A DNA stretch of 44,428 nt, taken from positions 1 through 44,428 of the forward strand of contig CAIJLV010000184.1 in NCBI GenBank assembly GCA_903821635.1. Reading direction: 5' to 3'. This document shows positions 15,801 to 25,503 of this stretch, piece by piece. The DNA is from an uncultured Verrucomicrobiota bacterium (GTDB taxonomy: Bacteria > Verrucomicrobiota > Verrucomicrobiia > Limisphaerales > UBA9464). The notes under the pieces are model-generated. The model saw only the letters and a list, made by a program, of their open reading frames with translations. It did no database searches and was not told the DNA's origin. The position numbers were made by a program, and so were the translations under genes. Numbering within the stretch: position 1 is the stretch's first letter; the number at the start of each line of letters is the position of its first letter.

Positions 15801-16137
15801 CTCCGCCGGCCCGAGACCCAGCGGACGCGGTGGCGGAGCCAACTCCCTCCGGGTCGCCGGATTGGCGCGCACGAAGGTGCCCATTTACCACCTCTCCCCG
15901 GCCCGCCGGACCGGGTGGAAGACCGAGCATTCGCTGTCACCCAGAGGGAACGGGGCCGTTTCCGCGCCAACCAAAACAAACCCGCCCCACGCCTCGATTT
16001 GCGCCAGCTTGGCGCAATTTCGCCGGGATCCCCAGATTCGTCGCCCTACATCTTGCGGCATTGTGAATAACTTACCCCTATTAGTAGGGGGTTTCACCTT
16101 GCCCGCCGACAACCGGATTCCTTCAATCCAGCCCGCG
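15801..16137. other. 337-bp region upstream of smc
   Basis: No gene recognised. The frame of smc is open through it back to 15709, but the translation lacks SMC character and overlaps the phosphoesterase gene. The last 80 bases are locally AT-richer (TTGTGAATAACTTA near 16061-16074) and contain a small hairpin; the smc promoter is probably here. Confidence 0.5.
16075..16090 (+). promoter_or_regulatory. CCCCTA-TTAG-TAGGGG hairpin before smc
   Basis: A perfect 6-bp stem with loop TTAG, 47 bases ahead of the smc start. GTTTC follows but no true T-run. It could be a protein-binding palindrome or a leader hairpin; function unknown. Confidence 0.3.
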
Positions 16138-19100
16138 ATGTATCTGAAAAACCTTACCGCGCTTGGGTTCAAGTCGTTTGCCGACAAGACGTCGCTGAAC
16201 TTCCAGCCCGGCATGACGGCGATCGTCGGGCCGAACGGCTGTGGCAAGTCCAACGTGTCGGATGCCATCCGTTGGGTGCTCGGCGAACAGTCCGCCAAAG
16301 CCCTGCGCGGCGGGGAGATGGCGGACGTGATCTTTAACGGCACCGACAGCCGCAAGCCATTGGGTTTGGCGGAGGTCAGCATCACCATTGGCGACGTGGA
16401 TGCCGAACATCTGCGCGCGGCGGGGATCGAGGTGGAATTCAACGAGGTAACGATCACCCGGCGGGTGTTCCGCGACGGCGGTTCGGAGTATTTCATCAAC
16501 AAGACCAGTTGCCGGCTGCGGGACATCCAGCAGTTGTTTGCCGGCACCGGCATGGGCAAGGCCAGCTACTCGGTCATGGCCCAGGGGAACATCACGCAGA
16601 TCCTCTCCAGCAAGCCCGATGATCGCCGTTTGGTGTTCGAAGAAGCGGCTGGTATCACCAAGTTCAAACAGCAAAAACGGGAGGCGCTTCGTAAGCTGGA
16701 GAACACCGATCAGAACCTCCTGCGGGTCGAAGACCTCATCAAGGAGGTCAAACGCCAGATTGGTTCGCTCCAACGCCAAGCCGGCAAGGCGCGCCGCTTC
16801 AAGGCGATTGCCGCGGAGCTGCAGAGCTTGGAAACACAGTTGGCGCGGCACCAGTTCGACCTGTTGCTGGAGCAGATCCAAGCCCGCGAAACCGAACTCA
16901 GCCGGGCGCGCCTCGACCTCGAAGTCGGGCAGGAAACCGTCCTCCGGCTCGAAGACGAGGTGCTGTTGTTGCGCGGCCAGCTTTCGGAACTCGACCGGAA
17001 CATTTCAGTCCAACAGCAGCGCGGAATGGAGTTGAAGGCCGAGGTCGAGCGGCACCACAGCAAGATCGAATTCAACCAACAGCGGTTGCAGGAACTGACC
17101 GAGCAAAACGAACGGGCCCAACACGACATCACCCAGTCGGAGGAGCGGCGCAGCATCGCCGAACAGGAACTGGAACTGGTCCAGACCGGACTGATCGAGT
17201 CGCAGGAACGCGTGCAGACGATGCGCGCGGTGCTCACGGAAAAGCAGCAGGCCTTGAGCGCCGTCGAGCGCGAAGTCAGCCAGAAGCAGGAGGCGCTGCG
17301 CCTGGCCCAGTCACGCGCTTTTGGCGCCGCCCAACAGGTCAGCCGGGCGCGCAACGAGATCAACCAACTCGACCTGCAAAAGCAGGGCAACCTCGTCCGG
17401 CTGGAAAAACTGCACGCCGAACGCGCCTCGATGACCGAGGAGAGCATCCGCCTCGATGCCCGTCTCGATGAGTTCAAGCTCCAGGTCGAAACCGAAAAGC
17501 TCCAAGTTGCCACCAGCCGCGGCACGCTGGAGGAACGCCAACTTCGCCTGCGGGAAATTCAGCAAGAAATCCACGCCGCGCAGCACACCTTGGACGGCGT
17601 CGTGCGGCAACAAGCCGAGAAACGCAGCCGGCTCCACGTGCTCGAACAGCTCGACACCCAGCACGAAGGGTTTAGCGCGGGCACCTTGGCCGCGCTCCGA
17701 CAATCGCAGGACGTGCTCGGCTCGCTGGCGGACAAGATCCGCGTGCCCTCGGACTACGTCCTCGCGGTGGAAGCCGCCCTCGGCCACCACCTCCAGCTCG
17801 TCCTGATGGAGCAACCCGAGGCGGCCACCGAGATCCTCGCCGACCTCAGCACCCACAAGAAAGGCCGCGCCAGCATCGCCGCGCTGGCCCTCCAAGGCGC
17901 CGCCGGCAGCTCGACGCCGGGCCACCCAGCGGACGCCCAGCCCCACGGCACCCGCACACTGTCGGTCATCACCGCGGAGGAGTCGATCCGGCCGCTACTG
18001 GAAGCGCTGCTCGCCTCGTCCGTCATCGTGCCCGACCTCGCGACGGCGACCACCGCCTTCCGCGAGTCGCAGGGCGCCTTTGACTTTGTCACCCTCGCCG
18101 GTGACCTGCTCACCCGCGCGGGCGTCTTCACCGGCGGCTCGGGCACCGGGTCCGGCAAAGCCCCGGCCAGCATCCTCGGGCGCAAAAACCAGATCGCCGA
18201 ATTGCAGGCGGAACTGGCCGCGCTCGCCGAACAGGTGAACGAAGCCAGCCGGCAAAAGGGCGCCTTGCAGTCCGAGCAGACCACGCTCCAAGCCAGCTTG
18301 GAGGAAGCCCGGACGGAACTCCGCCAGGTGGAAGTGGCCATCGCCTCGCGCGAAGGCGAATTCCGCGCGTTGGAAAACTCCCGGCGCACGCTCACCCACA
18401 AGCTGGAGACCGTGACCTACGAGCTCGACGACCTGACCGCCCACGAGGCCGAAGGCATCGGTAAGCGCAACCAACTGGCCACCCAACTGTCGGATTCCGA
18501 AGCCGCCGAAATCGACGCCACGGCTCTCGTCGCCCAACTCACCGGCGAAGTGGAGGATTTGCGCACCCACCGGGACACCGCCAACGCCGCCTTGTCCGAG
18601 GCGCGCGTGGCGCTCGCCACCGAAGAGCAGCTCCTCGCGAGCCACACCCGGCAAGCCCCTCCCCTTGAGCTGCGCATTCGCGAACTCACCGCCTTGATCG
18701 ACCGACTGCACTCCGAGATGGGCGCCTTCGGTGATCGGCGCGGCAATTTCGAAGCCGGCATCGGCCAGAGCCAGCGCGAGATCGAACGCCTCACCCTGGA
18801 GCGCGAGACGCTGTCCGGCCAGATCGCTAGCTTGGTGGAGGAAAAGCGGTTTCAAGAAGGCGAAATCCAAGCGCGCGAAGAGCAATTGCGCGAACGGCGC
18901 GGCCAATTGAACACGCTCCAGAGCCGCCGAGGCACCTTGGAGGTCGAACTGGCGCAGAAAGCGATGTCCGTGCAAAACCTGCGCGAACGCATCCAGTCAA
19001 AGTATCAACTGAGCCTCGAAGACATCCGCGGCGAGGGCATCAAGATCACCTTCGCCGACGATGGCCCCGCCCAAGTCGAAACCGTGTCGCTCGACGAAAT

Positions 19101-19944
19101 GAATGCCGCCGGGCTGACCACGGATTGGGAAGCCGTGCAACGCCAAGTCTCCGCGCTCCAAAAGCGAGTGGACGAAATCGGGCCGGTGAATCTGGTGGCC
19201 ATCGAGGAATACGAGGAGACCGAGCAACGCTACAACTTCCTCAACTCCCAATTCGAAGACTTGGTGAAGGCGAAGGCGGAACTGACCGAGATCATCAACA
19301 AGATCAACGGCGAGACGAAGACGATGTTCGTCGAGACGTTTGAGAAAATCCGCGACAACTTCCGCGCGATGTTTGTGGAGCTCTTCGGCGGTGGTAAAGC
19401 CGACATCACGCTGGTCGAGGGTGAAGACCCGTTGGAAGCCGGCATCGACATCTATGCCCGCCCGCCCGGCAAACAGCTTCAGAGCATCACGCTCCTGTCC
19501 GGCGGTGAGCAAACCATGACCGCCGTGGCGCTGCTCTTTTCGATCTATCAGGTGAAACCGTCGCCGTTCTGCGTGCTGGACGAGTTGGACGCCCCGCTGG
19601 ACGAGTCGAACATCAATCGCTTCGTAAAGGTCTTGCACCGCTTCTTGGAGCAGAGCCAATTCATCGTCATCACCCACAACAAGCGCACCATCTCGATGGC
19701 CAACGTGCTTTACGGCGTGACGATGCAGGAACAAGGCGTGAGCCGGATCGTCAGCGTGAAGTTCAACAAGGCCGAAGGCGCCCCGGAAAACCGGACGGAA
19801 TCCACCGCCCTGCCCCTCCACGCGCCGGTCGCCGACCGCCTCGAAGCACCGATTGCGACCGCCCGCGAAACCACGCCCGCCAAACCGGAGGTCGAGCCGG
19901 CAGCCGAAACCGAGGTCGAGCCCGCAGTCGAACCGATCCCCTAA
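16138..19944 (+). CDS. smc: chromosome segregation ATPase SMC
   Basis: A full-length SMC of 1268 residues; it organises and segregates chromosomes as a homodimer with ScpA/ScpB. N-terminal head with Walker A GPNGCGKSN (31-39), then a coiled coil, a hinge about 509-690 (HEGFSAGTLAALRQ onwards, with GGSGTGSGKAPASILGRKNQI near its end), a returning coiled coil, and the C-terminal head with signature LSGGEQTMTAVALL (from 1120) and Walker B CVLDELDAPLD (from 1145). The tail after about 1220 is a Pro/Glu/Ala-rich stretch (KPEVEPAAETEVEPAVEP) absent from most SMCs and probably disordered. ATG 16138 gives the canonical MYLKNLTALGFKSF start. scpA and scpB are not in the window. Confidence 0.97.
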   Translation: MYLKNLTALGFKSFADKTSLNFQPGMTAIVGPNGCGKSNVSDAIRWVLGEQSAKALRGGEMADVIFNGTDSRKPLGLAEVSITIGDVDAEHLRAAGIEVEFNEVTITRRVFRDGGSEYFINKTSCRLRDIQQLFAGTGMGKASYSVMAQGNITQILSSKPDDRRLVFEEAAGITKFKQQKREALRKLENTDQNLLRVEDLIKEVKRQIGSLQRQAGKARRFKAIAAELQSLETQLARHQFDLLLEQIQARETELSRARLDLEVGQETVLRLEDEVLLLRGQLSELDRNISVQQQRGMELKAEVERHHSKIEFNQQRLQELTEQNERAQHDITQSEERRSIAEQELELVQTGLIESQERVQTMRAVLTEKQQALSAVEREVSQKQEALRLAQSRAFGAAQQVSRARNEINQLDLQKQGNLVRLEKLHAERASMTEESIRLDARLDEFKLQVETEKLQVATSRGTLEERQLRLREIQQEIHAAQHTLDGVVRQQAEKRSRLHVLEQLDTQHEGFSAGTLAALRQSQDVLGSLADKIRVPSDYVLAVEAALGHHLQLVLMEQPEAATEILADLSTHKKGRASIAALALQGAAGSSTPGHPADAQPHGTRTLSVITAEESIRPLLEALLASSVIVPDLATATTAFRESQGAFDFVTLAGDLLTRAGVFTGGSGTGSGKAPASILGRKNQIAELQAELAALAEQVNEASRQKGALQSEQTTLQASLEEARTELRQVEVAIASREGEFRALENSRRTLTHKLETVTYELDDLTAHEAEGIGKRNQLATQLSDSEAAEIDATALVAQLTGEVEDLRTHRDTANAALSEARVALATEEQLLASHTRQAPPLELRIRELTALIDRLHSEMGAFGDRRGNFEAGIGQSQREIERLTLERETLSGQIASLVEEKRFQEGEIQAREEQLRERRGQLNTLQSRRGTLEVELAQKAMSVQNLRERIQSKYQLSLEDIRGEGIKITFADDGPAQVETVSLDEMNAAGLTTDWEAVQRQVSALQKRVDEIGPVNLVAIEEYEETEQRYNFLNSQFEDLVKAKAELTEIINKINGETKTMFVETFEKIRDNFRAMFVELFGGGKADITLVEGEDPLEAGIDIYARPPGKQLQSITLLSGGEQTMTAVALLFSIYQVKPSPFCVLDELDAPLDESNINRFVKVLHRFLEQSQFIVITHNKRTISMANVLYGVTMQEQGVSRIVSVKFNKAEGAPENRTESTALPLHAPVADRLEAPIATARETTPAKPEVEPAAETEVEPAVEPIP

Positions 19945-20033
19945 CCCGACGGGCGGACCCGTGGGAGCACCTTTTTTCGGAACGACCCAAATCGCGACTC
20001 GCCTTCGGGCGGTGATGTCGCCACAGAAACGCC

Positions 20034-20426
20034 ATGCAACTTGCCACCCAGCTGGCCCTCCTCCTCGACAACCGTCCCGGCACGCTCGCCCGGGTCTGCG
20101 AGGCGCTGGCGGAAGCCAAGGTCAACATCTACGCCTTCTCCACGAGCGACACCGTGGATCACACCGTCGTCCGGTTGGTCGTAAGCGATCCCCAAAAGGC
20201 GATTGAGGTCTTTGAAAAGCGCGGCGCTCAAGTGGTGGAAAGCGACGTGCTGCTCGTGCCCGGCGACAATAAGCCTGGTTCGCTGGCGAAGATCGCCAAG
20301 CAGTTGGGCGCCGCGAAGGTGAACATCGAATACGCCTACTGCGCCACCGCGCCCAACGCCAAGACTGGCCTGCTCGTGCTACGCGCCAGCGACTGCAAAA
20401 AGGCGCTCAAGGTCTTGAACGGTTGA
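20034..20426 (+). CDS. tandem ACT-domain protein
   Basis: A 130-residue protein of two ACT domains and nothing else: LALLLDNRPGTLARVCEALAEAKVNI at 8-33 and LLVPGDNKPGSLAKIAKQLGAAKVNIEY at about 73-100, each with the Gly of the ligand-binding turn. ACT domains bind amino acids and regulate enzymes; stand-alone pairs are presumed regulators without a known partner. It follows smc by 89 bp and may share its transcript. Converges on the DUF309 gene. Confidence 0.87.
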   Translation: MQLATQLALLLDNRPGTLARVCEALAEAKVNIYAFSTSDTVDHTVVRLVVSDPQKAIEVFEKRGAQVVESDVLLVPGDNKPGSLAKIAKQLGAAKVNIEYAYCATAPNAKTGLLVLRASDCKKALKVLNG

Positions 20427-20445
20427 AGCACCAACCGACGGCAGT

Positions 20446-20871
20446 TCAGCTCGGCAATAAAACCAATACCGGCGGCTCACTTGCCACCAGCGGGTTCACC
20501 TCAAACGCGCCGTCTTGAATGCGGCCGCGCCAGTCGGCAATCAAAGCCCGCACGCCGAGGAGATCGAGTTGCGCCTGTGGGCTGGGATATTTCAGCAGGT
20601 TGGCTTCGGCGAGATTAAAGAGCGCGACCGCCGGCCGCAGCCGGTTTTTCTGGAGATGCACGAACGCGCCGGCGAGCTGGATGAGCCCCTTGTAGAAGGC
20701 GTAGTTCGCCCCGGTCTTGCCCTGGGCTATCCAAAGTTCCTCCAGCACATCGTGCGCCTCATAGAAGAGCTGGCGGTTGAAGCAGGCGAAGAAGCCGAGG
20801 TAATGCGCGGCCTGCCCCTGCCCGTGCAGTTCAGCGATCAGTGCGGCGATCTGGGGGGATTTTTTGCTCAT
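20446..20871 (-). CDS. DUF309 domain protein
   Basis: A 141-residue all-helical protein. The DUF309 hallmark is visible: FNRQLFYEAHDVLEELWIAQ, then YKGLIQLAGAFVHLQKNRLRPAVALF and NLLKYPSP. The conserved His and Glu residues of EAHDVLEELW suggest a metal or ligand site, but no function is established. ATG 20871. It lies 5 bp after the stop of a doubtful small frame and downstream of rlmN on the same strand. Confidence 0.83.
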   Translation of the reverse strand: MSKKSPQIAALIAELHGQGQAAHYLGFFACFNRQLFYEAHDVLEELWIAQGKTGANYAFYKGLIQLAGAFVHLQKNRLRPAVALFNLAEANLLKYPSPQAQLDLLGVRALIADWRGRIQDGAFEVNPLVASEPPVLVLLPS

Positions 20872-20876
20872 TGAAA

Positions 20877-21173
20877 TCAGCGCCTCGCCGGCCGTTGCAG
20901 CCTGCCTTCGGCGATTTTAACCCAGTCGCCGGGGCAAACTGAGGGGCGCTGTAGCACCGCCGCGGCCCCCTGAAACGCCCAGTTCGCCTGCCGTGGCCGC
21001 CTCGAAGCGCCGGGCGTCAACGCCTCCACGCCGAGCCACTCCTGAATGCTCGCGTGCAGACCGGCTGGTTGACGGGCTGCATGTGAGCCACCGGAAGCGT
21101 TGGCCAAGCACGGGTTCGCCGACGCGTCGCCAGCTCCAACCGGGACGGGCGCTGGATGGTTAGGCCGGGGCAT
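20877..21173 (-). CDS. doubtful small protein between rlmN and DUF309 gene
   Basis: An open frame of 98 codons that overlaps the end of rlmN by 14 bp and stops 5 bp before the DUF309 ATG, which is operon-like spacing. The first half is Ala/Pro/Gly-rich and looks random. The second half (EWLGVEALTPGASRRPRQANWAF ... DWVKIAEGRL) reads more like protein. I recognise no family. It may instead be non-coding. Confidence 0.3.
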   Translation of the reverse strand: MPRPNHPAPVPVGAGDASANPCLANASGGSHAARQPAGLHASIQEWLGVEALTPGASRRPRQANWAFQGAAAVLQRPSVCPGDWVKIAEGRLQRPARR

Positions 21174-22263
21174 CCGCCAGCTCCCGTTCCGTCTTCAGCC
21201 GCAACTGGCCGCAGGCGGCGTCAATGTCGTGGCCCTTTTCCAAGCGGAGCGTCGTGGTGACACCCTCGGCTTCGACCGCCGCGGCGAAGGCGCGGCAGGC
21301 GTTCTCCTCGGGGCGTTTCCAAGCGAGTCCTTCCACGGTGTTGTAGGGAATCAGGTTCACTTTGGCGTGCAGGCGCCGAGCGAGCGCGGCCAGCGGTTTC
21401 ACCTGCTCCCGGCCGGCGTTCACGCCGTCGATCAGGATGTATTCGAGGGTGATCATCTTGCCCTTCTTCTCGACGTAGTATTCGCAGGCCTCGGTGAGCT
21501 CGCGGAGCGGATACTTGCGGTTGATGGGCATGATCTGGACGCGGACGTCGTCGGTCGCGCCGTGCAGCGAGATGGCGAGGCGGAACTGTTCCGGCTCGTC
21601 GGCCAAGTTGCGGATGCGCGGCACGACGCCACTGGTGGAGATGGTGATCTTGCGGGCACCAATGGCCGCGCCCCACGAAGCGTTGAGCGAACGCAGCGCG
21701 GTCATCAGGTGGTCGTAGTTGGCCATGGGTTCGCCCATGCCCATCACGACGATGTTGTTCACCACGCGGTCGGTCTCGACGCGTTGATCAGCCGGAAGGC
21801 CGGCGTTCCAGCGCTCCACCGCGAGGATCTGGCCGGCGATCTCGTGGGGTTCGAGATTGCGTTTCCAGCCGTCGAGTCCGCTGGCGCAGAACCGGCAGCC
21901 ATAGGCGCAGCCGACCTGGGTGGAAATGCAGAGCGTATGGCGGTCGCTACGGTCGCCATAAAGCGCCGGGTTGGCGGGGATGAGGACGCTCTCGACGAGG
22001 CTGCCGTCGTCGAGTCGCCAGAGGAACTTCCTCGTGGTGTCACGGGCACCCTGCACCTTCATGATCGCCGGCAGGCTCAGGGCAAAGGCGGCGGCCAATT
22101 TTTCACGCAGGGCCCGGGGCAGATTGGTCAGTTCGTCCCAGTGGGCGGCCCGGCGCGCGTAAAGCCAGCCGAGGAGTTGGTCGAGTCGATAGGTCGGCTC
22201 GCTCCAGGCGGCGAACTGAACGGCGAGGGCGGCTCGGGATTGGGAACGAATGTCGGGAAGCAC
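21160..22263 (-). CDS. rlmN: 23S rRNA (A2503-C2)/tRNA (A37-C2) methyltransferase RlmN
   Basis: Radical-SAM methyltransferase that puts a C2 methyl on an adenine of 23S rRNA and some tRNAs. The 367 residues hold the cluster motif C119-x3-C123-x2-C126 in QVGCAYGCRFCASG, GMGEP in VVMGMGEPMANYD, TISTSGVVP, LAISLHGA, YILIDGVN and LIPYNTVEG, and a C-terminal Cys351 (DIDAACGQL), corresponding to the methyl-carrying Cys. The N-terminal accessory domain with YRLDQLLGWLYAR is present. GTG start at 22263, no clear Shine-Dalgarno. It is transcribed in the same direction as the RND permease upstream, with a 54-bp gap. Confidence 0.95.
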   Translation of the reverse strand: MLPDIRSQSRAALAVQFAAWSEPTYRLDQLLGWLYARRAAHWDELTNLPRALREKLAAAFALSLPAIMKVQGARDTTRKFLWRLDDGSLVESVLIPANPALYGDRSDRHTLCISTQVGCAYGCRFCASGLDGWKRNLEPHEIAGQILAVERWNAGLPADQRVETDRVVNNIVVMGMGEPMANYDHLMTALRSLNASWGAAIGARKITISTSGVVPRIRNLADEPEQFRLAISLHGATDDVRVQIMPINRKYPLRELTEACEYYVEKKGKMITLEYILIDGVNAGREQVKPLAALARRLHAKVNLIPYNTVEGLAWKRPEENACRAFAAAVEAEGVTTTLRLEKGHDIDAACGQLRLKTERELADAPA

Positions 22264-22317
22264 AGGGAGAGAAAAGGGCCAAATTCCAAGGATGAATTAA
22301 GCGGGGAGGAGCAGCGG

Positions 22318-25300
22318 TTATTTTATGGGCAGGGGTTCGTCCGTGAACCCGGGCTCGGGCATGGTTGATTTCTTGCCCTTGAGCTTCAGCGAGAGGTCGT
22401 CGAGCAGCGTGTAAACCACGGGAATGACGTAGAGGGTCAGGAAGGTGGAACTCAGCATGCCACCGACGACGGCTACGCCCATTGGCCGCCGGCTTTCGGC
22501 CCCGGCGCCAAAGCCAATCGCGATCGGCAGAATGCCCGCAATGGTCGAGCACGCCGTCATCAGGATCGGGCGCAACCGCACTCGGCCCGCCTCTTCCATG
22601 GCGGTGTGGGAACCGATTCCAGACCGGGTTCGCTGGTTGGCGTATTCGACGAGCAGGATGGAGTTTTTGGTCACCAACCCGATGAGGAGCACCAAGCCGA
22701 TCTGACTGAACAGATTGAGGTTCATTGCTGGGATCGCCGGATAGAGCTGGGCGCGGCCACCGGCATCAAGCAGCCAGAGCGCGCCAAACGCCCCAACGCC
22801 CGCCAGCGGCACGGCCAGCATGACGGTAAACGGATGGACGAGGCTTTCGAACTGCGCGGCCAGCGTCATGTAGACAATGATCGCGGCCAAGCCGAGCACC
22901 CACCAGATCTCGCCCGAGGTATCGGCCAAGCTCTTCGCATCACCTTCCCACGCGTGCAGGAAGCCGACGGGCAGTTCGGACGCCAGCAACGGTTGCACCT
23001 GCTTCACCACGGTGCCAATGGGCACGGCGCCGGGCGATGCCGTGATGCTCGCCGACCGCAGGCGGCCGTAGTGGCTAATCGAGTTCGGGGCGGCGCCTTC
23101 ACTGCGCGTGACGAGGGAACTGAGCTGGATCAGGTCGCCTTGGCGGCTGCGCACGAAAATTCGGTCGAGGTCTGTCGGGGTGAGGCGCGACTCGCGCTCC
23201 AACTGGCCCATGACAAGGTATTCCTTGCCTTCCATTTTCAGGCGGCTCAGGTCGAGCCCGCCGAAGAGGATCTGCATGGTCCGCGACACGTCCTCGAGGC
23301 TGACGCCGAGCGCCGCGGCCCGGTTGCGGTCGATGTTCACCCGCAGTTCCGGTTTGTTGACTTCGTAGCTGACCCGGACGTTTTTCAGCAGCGGCTCGCC
23401 CAGCTGGTTGGTCAGGCCCCGGATCCGATTGGCGAGCCCGTTGGCAGTTTTGCTCAGGGCGTCGAGGTCCTGATTCTGCAGGACCAGTTCAAACGGGGAG
23501 CTGTTAAAGCTGACTTCGATCGCCTTGGGCAGGTTGGCAATGGCGAGTCCGCCCTCGACCTCAGCAAACATTCGCCCCGCGATGCCACCGGGACCATTGA
23601 CGATCTCCTGCACGGAACGTTGGCGCTCACTGCGGTCGGTGAACGTGACAAACACGATGCCGAAACTGGCCTGGCCCGGGCCACTGAAACCGGGCGCCAC
23701 CATTGCGCCGTAGCTGAAGACTTCCGGGACCGCCTTGATGATTTCCTCGGCCTTCAGGAGTTGCCGATCGGTGAATTCGCTGGTGGACCCATTGGGCGTG
23801 ATGACCATCGCAAACATCCGTCCCTTGTCCTCCATCGGCAGGAAGTCCTGCTCCAACTGCCGGTAGGCGAAAACCATCAACCCGACCGTGCCGACGGTGC
23901 CCAGCAGGGTGACGATTCGGTGATTCAAGGCCCAGCGCAGCGAGCTGAGATACTTCCGGGTAAGCCATTTCAGTGCCGCCTCGAACCAACCAAAGAGGCC
24001 CCGTAGCTTCTCTTCACGCAGCGGTTTCAGCACCCGGGCGGCAATAGCCGGGGAAAGGGTCAACGCGACAAACGCCGAGATGATCACCGAACCGGCAATC
24101 GCCACGGCGAACTCCATGAACAGGCGGCCCGTGGTGCTCTTCTGAAACGCGAGCGGCGTGAATACGGCGACCAGTGAGATCGTGATGGCGATGACCGCAA
24201 AGCTAATTTCCTCCATCGCCTTAAAGGCGGCCTGCATCGGACGCATGCCCTCCTCGATATGCCGGTAGATCGATTCCAGCACGACGATGGCGTCATCCAC
24301 CACGATGCCGATGACCAAGACCAACGCCAGCATCGTGAGGATGTTGATCGAATAGCCAAACGCGTAAAGCACCGCAAACGTGCCCACCAGCGACACGGGA
24401 ATCGCCACGACTGGAATGAGCGTGGCGCGAAAGTTGTGGAGGAACAGCAAGATGATCAGCACGACCAACCCGAAGGCCATGGCGAGAGTTTCCCACACCT
24501 CGTTGATCGACTTCTCGACAAAGATGGAGCTGTCGTAGCCGACCCAGATGTCACAGCCCTCGGGCAGCGTGGGCTTGACAGCTTCCATCTCCGTCTTGAT
24601 GGACTGGGCCACGGCGACCGTGTTGGCCTTCGCCTGTTTCACGATGCCGAGGAAGATGCACGGTTTGCCGCGGGCGCGGGCAATGGTGCGGTAATCTTCC
24701 GCACCGATTTCAGCCCGGCCGATGTCTTGGAGGCGCACCAAGGTGGGGCCCACACTGCGGACCACGAGGTTGTTGAACTCCTCGGCTGTCTTCAGCTCGC
24801 CGCGGGTCTGGATCGTCATTTCGCGGTCCAGATTCTCCACCCGGCCGCTGGGCAGTTCGACGTTCTGTTCACGCAGCGCCCGTTGCACGTCGAGCACGGT
24901 GACCTGCCGTGCGGCCATCTTCTCGGAGTCGAGCCACAGGCGCATGGCAAAGCGTTTTTCGCCGCCGATGGTGATCGAGGAGACGCCGGGCACGCCTTGG
25001 AACCGCGGCTTGATCTGCCGCTCGGCCAGCGTGGTGAGCTCCAGCGGCGAATAGCGGTCGCTGTTCAACGCGACATAGATGATCGGCTGGGCGTCGGAAT
25101 CTTGCTTGGCGACGATGGGCTCACGAATGTCCAAGGGGAGCTGACCGCGCACCCGGGAGACTCGGTCCCGCACGTCCTGCGCGGCGATGTCGATGTCCCG
25201 CGAGAGGTCGAATTCGATCGTGATGTTCGAGACGTTTTCCCGACTTTCCGAGCGCAGCGTCTTGATGCCTTCGATGTTGTTGATCGTCTCTTCGAGTCGC

Positions 25301-25494
25301 TCGGTGACTTCGGTTTCGACGACCTGCGCATTGGCGCCCGGGTAGACGGTCGAGACACTGACGACCGGCGGATCAATGTCCGGCAATTCGCGCACCGGCA
25401 GGCGGGAGAGGCCGATCACCCCGAACAGAATCAGGACGAGATTCAGCATCGTCGCGAGGATCGGACGCTGGATGGAAACGCGGGAAAGGATCAT
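22318..25494 (-). CDS. efflux RND transporter permease (AcrB/HAE1 type)
   Basis: An inner-membrane proton-driven efflux pump of 1058 residues, the normal length for the family. TM1 is at about 12-30, followed by the porter-domain start RELPDIDPPVVSVSTVYPGA. The proton-relay pair Asp400-Asp401 is present in TM4 (LVIGIVVDDAIVVLE), as is the essential Lys in GLVTKNSILLVEYANQ of the second half. LRPILMTACSTIAGILPIA marks the last helices. Substrate is not predictable. It lies 9 bp downstream of its adaptor gene; no TolC-like channel gene is nearby, so the pump must borrow one. Confidence 0.94.
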   Translation of the reverse strand: MILSRVSIQRPILATMLNLVLILFGVIGLSRLPVRELPDIDPPVVSVSTVYPGANAQVVETEVTERLEETINNIEGIKTLRSESRENVSNITIEFDLSRDIDIAAQDVRDRVSRVRGQLPLDIREPIVAKQDSDAQPIIYVALNSDRYSPLELTTLAERQIKPRFQGVPGVSSITIGGEKRFAMRLWLDSEKMAARQVTVLDVQRALREQNVELPSGRVENLDREMTIQTRGELKTAEEFNNLVVRSVGPTLVRLQDIGRAEIGAEDYRTIARARGKPCIFLGIVKQAKANTVAVAQSIKTEMEAVKPTLPEGCDIWVGYDSSIFVEKSINEVWETLAMAFGLVVLIILLFLHNFRATLIPVVAIPVSLVGTFAVLYAFGYSINILTMLALVLVIGIVVDDAIVVLESIYRHIEEGMRPMQAAFKAMEEISFAVIAITISLVAVFTPLAFQKSTTGRLFMEFAVAIAGSVIISAFVALTLSPAIAARVLKPLREEKLRGLFGWFEAALKWLTRKYLSSLRWALNHRIVTLLGTVGTVGLMVFAYRQLEQDFLPMEDKGRMFAMVITPNGSTSEFTDRQLLKAEEIIKAVPEVFSYGAMVAPGFSGPGQASFGIVFVTFTDRSERQRSVQEIVNGPGGIAGRMFAEVEGGLAIANLPKAIEVSFNSSPFELVLQNQDLDALSKTANGLANRIRGLTNQLGEPLLKNVRVSYEVNKPELRVNIDRNRAAALGVSLEDVSRTMQILFGGLDLSRLKMEGKEYLVMGQLERESRLTPTDLDRIFVRSRQGDLIQLSSLVTRSEGAAPNSISHYGRLRSASITASPGAVPIGTVVKQVQPLLASELPVGFLHAWEGDAKSLADTSGEIWWVLGLAAIIVYMTLAAQFESLVHPFTVMLAVPLAGVGAFGALWLLDAGGRAQLYPAIPAMNLNLFSQIGLVLLIGLVTKNSILLVEYANQRTRSGIGSHTAMEEAGRVRLRPILMTACSTIAGILPIAIGFGAGAESRRPMGVAVVGGMLSSTFLTLYVIPVVYTLLDDLSLKLKGKKSTMPEPGFTDEPLPIK

Positions 25495-25503
25495 GGCGTT
25501 CGC

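Noticed and set aside
16061..16074. Rex-binding site (TTGTGAATAACTTA) before smc
   Set aside because: Only one half resembles the Rex consensus; the second half-site TCACAA is missing.
15709..16137. N-terminal extension of SMC
   Set aside because: 143 extra residues of low complexity overlap the phosphoesterase gene; the canonical SMC start is at 16138.
19949..19977. Intrinsic terminator after smc
   Set aside because: A 5-bp ACGGG/CCCGT stem is separated by nine bases from the T6 run, too far for a standard terminator.
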